Position numbers and translations under genes: made by a program. A stretch of 5,580 bases of DNA. It comes from Eudoraea sp. (GTDB taxonomy: Bacteria > Bacteroidota > Bacteroidia > Flavobacteriales > Flavobacteriaceae). The stretch is taken from NCBI GenBank assembly GCA_013041785.1, contig JABDRK010000349.1, positions 1-5,580 on the forward strand, read 5' to 3'. Shown here one piece after another: positions 4,392 through 5,580 of the stretch (positions are counted from its first letter, which is position 1; each line of letters begins with the position of its first letter). The notes beneath the pieces were generated by a model. The model searched no databases. It was not told the DNA's origin and was given only the letters and a program-made list of their open reading frames with translations.

Positions 4392-5580
4392 TCAGAATCG
4401 CATACGCAGAATCACATTGAGAATTCGGGATGTCATAAAATTCGGAACGGCAAATTGTTGTTTGCTTTCCACATCGCGAACCCAGGTATTGGTTATGGAA
4501 TTTTGGTTGTTGAACAGGTTGTAGATTTCAAACCCAGCGCTTAACTCCTCTACGCCATGCAACCAATGCCCTTCCGGATAGGTGTTGTTTTCCTCTACAA
4601 AAATATGAGAAATTCCAAGATCTGCCCGCCTGTAATCTCTTAATCTATTCTGAAAATTATACGGATCGGCATAGCTTGGAGATCCTCCGGGCAAACCTGT
4701 ACTGTAAACCAGGTTAAGGTACATTCTCAGATTTGGCAGATTGGGGATATAATCCTGGAAAAGGAGAGCGGCCTTTATCCTTTGGTCCGTTGGCCTGGAG
4801 ATATAGCCTCTTCCATTTTGGTTTTCTTCTGTTTTCAGGTATCCCAAACTCAACCAGGATTCCGTCCCCGGCACAAAGGCACCTGCAAGTCGAAAATCGA
4901 AACCGTAGGCGTAGGCCTTGGCTTCATTATTGGCTACATAGCGGATACGAACGTCTTCCAGGGTATAGGTGTTTACATCGCTTAACCGTTTGTAATAGGC
5001 TTCGCTGGTTAAATTAAAGGGCCGGTTCCACAATTCAAAACTGTATTCGTGTCCCAAAATCAAATGAATGGCTTTCTGGGCCCTGACGTCGGGTTGGAGT
5101 TCCCCGTTAGCGGCCCTGAATTCCCGATAGAAAGGAGGTTGCTGATACAGGCCCGCTGCAAACCGGAAGAGCATGTCCTGTTCCCAACTGGGTTTCAGAC
5201 CAAATTGTACGCGCGGACTAAGGACTAACTGATCACTCTTTTCCTGCCCATCTGGGTTCAGGGTCCAATACTGAGCCCGCAGTCCCAGATTGTAATATAC
5301 TTCCTGGCCTTTCCAATGGGTTTGGTTGCTGTATTGGGCATATCCGGAGAAACGGTTTGTTTTGGCAAAATTAAGAGCACTGACGCCCTCATAGGGCAAT
5401 ATGGGTCCCTCGAAGGGAGTTTCTGGTTCATTATTTGGTGGGGTTTGCCCGGGAGGCCGTATAAAAATTCCAAGGGAATCCAGGAATTCTGCTTCCCGTA
5501 GCTGGTCCCTAAAATCCTCGTGCTGAAACTGAACGCCCCATTCCCACACCTTATTTTCGTTTTCATGTCGACCTTTATGC
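4392..5580 (-). CDS. TonB-dependent receptor, C-terminal beta-barrel part (5' end outside the window)
   Basis: The frame is open from the right edge to TGA 4392-4394, giving 395 visible residues. An apparent GTG start at 5547-5549 is internal: the frame continues without a stop to the edge (HKGRHENENK precedes it). Visible parts are alternating barrel strands (WEWGVQFQHEDF, YYNLGLRAQYW), a Pro-rich probable extracellular loop (RPPGQTPPNNEPETPFEGP), YISRPTDQR in a late strand, and a terminal EIYNLFNNQN...AVPNFMTSR...LRMRF ending in Phe, the usual outer-membrane insertion signature. The plug domain, TonB box and any carboxypeptidase-like N-terminal domain lie outside the window. TonB-dependent receptors import siderophores, vitamins, glycans or peptides with energy from TonB-ExbB-ExbD; the substrate cannot be told from this part, and no SusD partner follows. 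The next gene, 5 bases downstream, is a secreted CsgG/TolB-N-like protein. Confidence 0.92.
   Translation of the reverse strand, partial: HKGRHENENKVWEWGVQFQHEDFRDQLREAEFLDSLGIFIRPPGQTPPNNEPETPFEGPILPYEGVSALNFAKTNRFSGYAQYSNQTHWKGQEVYYNLGLRAQYWTLNPDGQEKSDQLVLSPRVQFGLKPSWEQDMLFRFAAGLYQQPPFYREFRAANGELQPDVRAQKAIHLILGHEYSFELWNRPFNLTSEAYYKRLSDVNTYTLEDVRIRYVANNEAKAYAYGFDFRLAGAFVPGTESWLSLGYLKTEENQNGRGYISRPTDQRIKAALLFQDYIPNLPNLRMYLNLVYSTGLPGGSPSYADPYNFQNRLRDYRRADLGISHIFVEENNTYPEGHWLHGVEELSAGFEIYNLFNNQNSITNTWVRDVESKQQFAVPNFMTSRILNVILRMRF

Noticed and set aside
4733..5017. Plus-strand open frame inside the TonB-dependent receptor
   Set aside because: It is antisense to a clear beta-barrel frame, rich in Arg and Trp as expected of a reverse-frame reading, and has no leader or promoter.
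5547..5549. GTG as a start codon of the receptor frame
   Set aside because: The frame continues upstream to the window edge without a stop, and the sequence there fits the barrel. The gene starts outside the window.

Overview
The window reads as ordinary chromosomal DNA of a Bacteroidota bacterium, most likely a member of the Flavobacteriaceae. The evidence is a SusC/FecA-like TonB-dependent receptor barrel ending in the family's usual '...VRMRF'-type terminal Phe, 'CCC motif' small membrane proteins and a flavobacterial-type DUF2752 protein, a lipoprotein with a Ser-Asp-rich sequence after the lipid Cys, AT-rich leaders without strong Shine-Dalgarno sequences, and promoter-like TTTG / TAnnTTTG elements. 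I see no tRNA, rRNA, insertion sequence, CRISPR array or phage gene. Gene density is very high, and the longest gene-free stretch is about 115 bases.

Layout. (1) 1-172, plus strand: the acidic C-terminal tail of a protein that begins outside the window. (2) 193-223: a hairpin with T-runs on both sides that can end transcription from either direction. (3) 222-1188, minus strand: a tight three-gene operon for small membrane proteins, read DUF2752 protein, then CCC-motif protein, then a divergent CCC-motif paralogue. (4) 1233-1966, plus strand: a 61-residue two-helix membrane protein overlapping (ATGA) the gene of a short Smr-domain protein. (5) 1969-2475, minus strand: a small lipoprotein of unknown function, convergent with the Smr gene. 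(6) 2591-3736, plus strand: a complete group I (IscS/NifS-type) cysteine desulfurase with a recognisable flavobacterial promoter. (7) 3733-5580, minus strand: the C-terminal two-fifths or so of a TonB-dependent receptor, followed 5 bases later by a secreted protein with a CsgG/TolB-N-like pattern. Its stop codon is interlocked with that of the desulfurase.

How the genes may work together. The receptor and the secreted protein are probably co-transcribed and act at the outer membrane or in the periplasm, with unknown cargo. The desulfurase supplies persulfide sulfur for Fe-S clusters or tRNA thiolation and stands alone here, with no scaffold gene next to it. The DUF2752/CCC/CCC cluster is the least understood part: three short inner-membrane proteins, each with a closely spaced Cys motif in or next to the first hydrophobic segment. 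It is the best candidate here for an uncharacterised system, but it appears to consist of known, unnamed families and not of entirely new ones.
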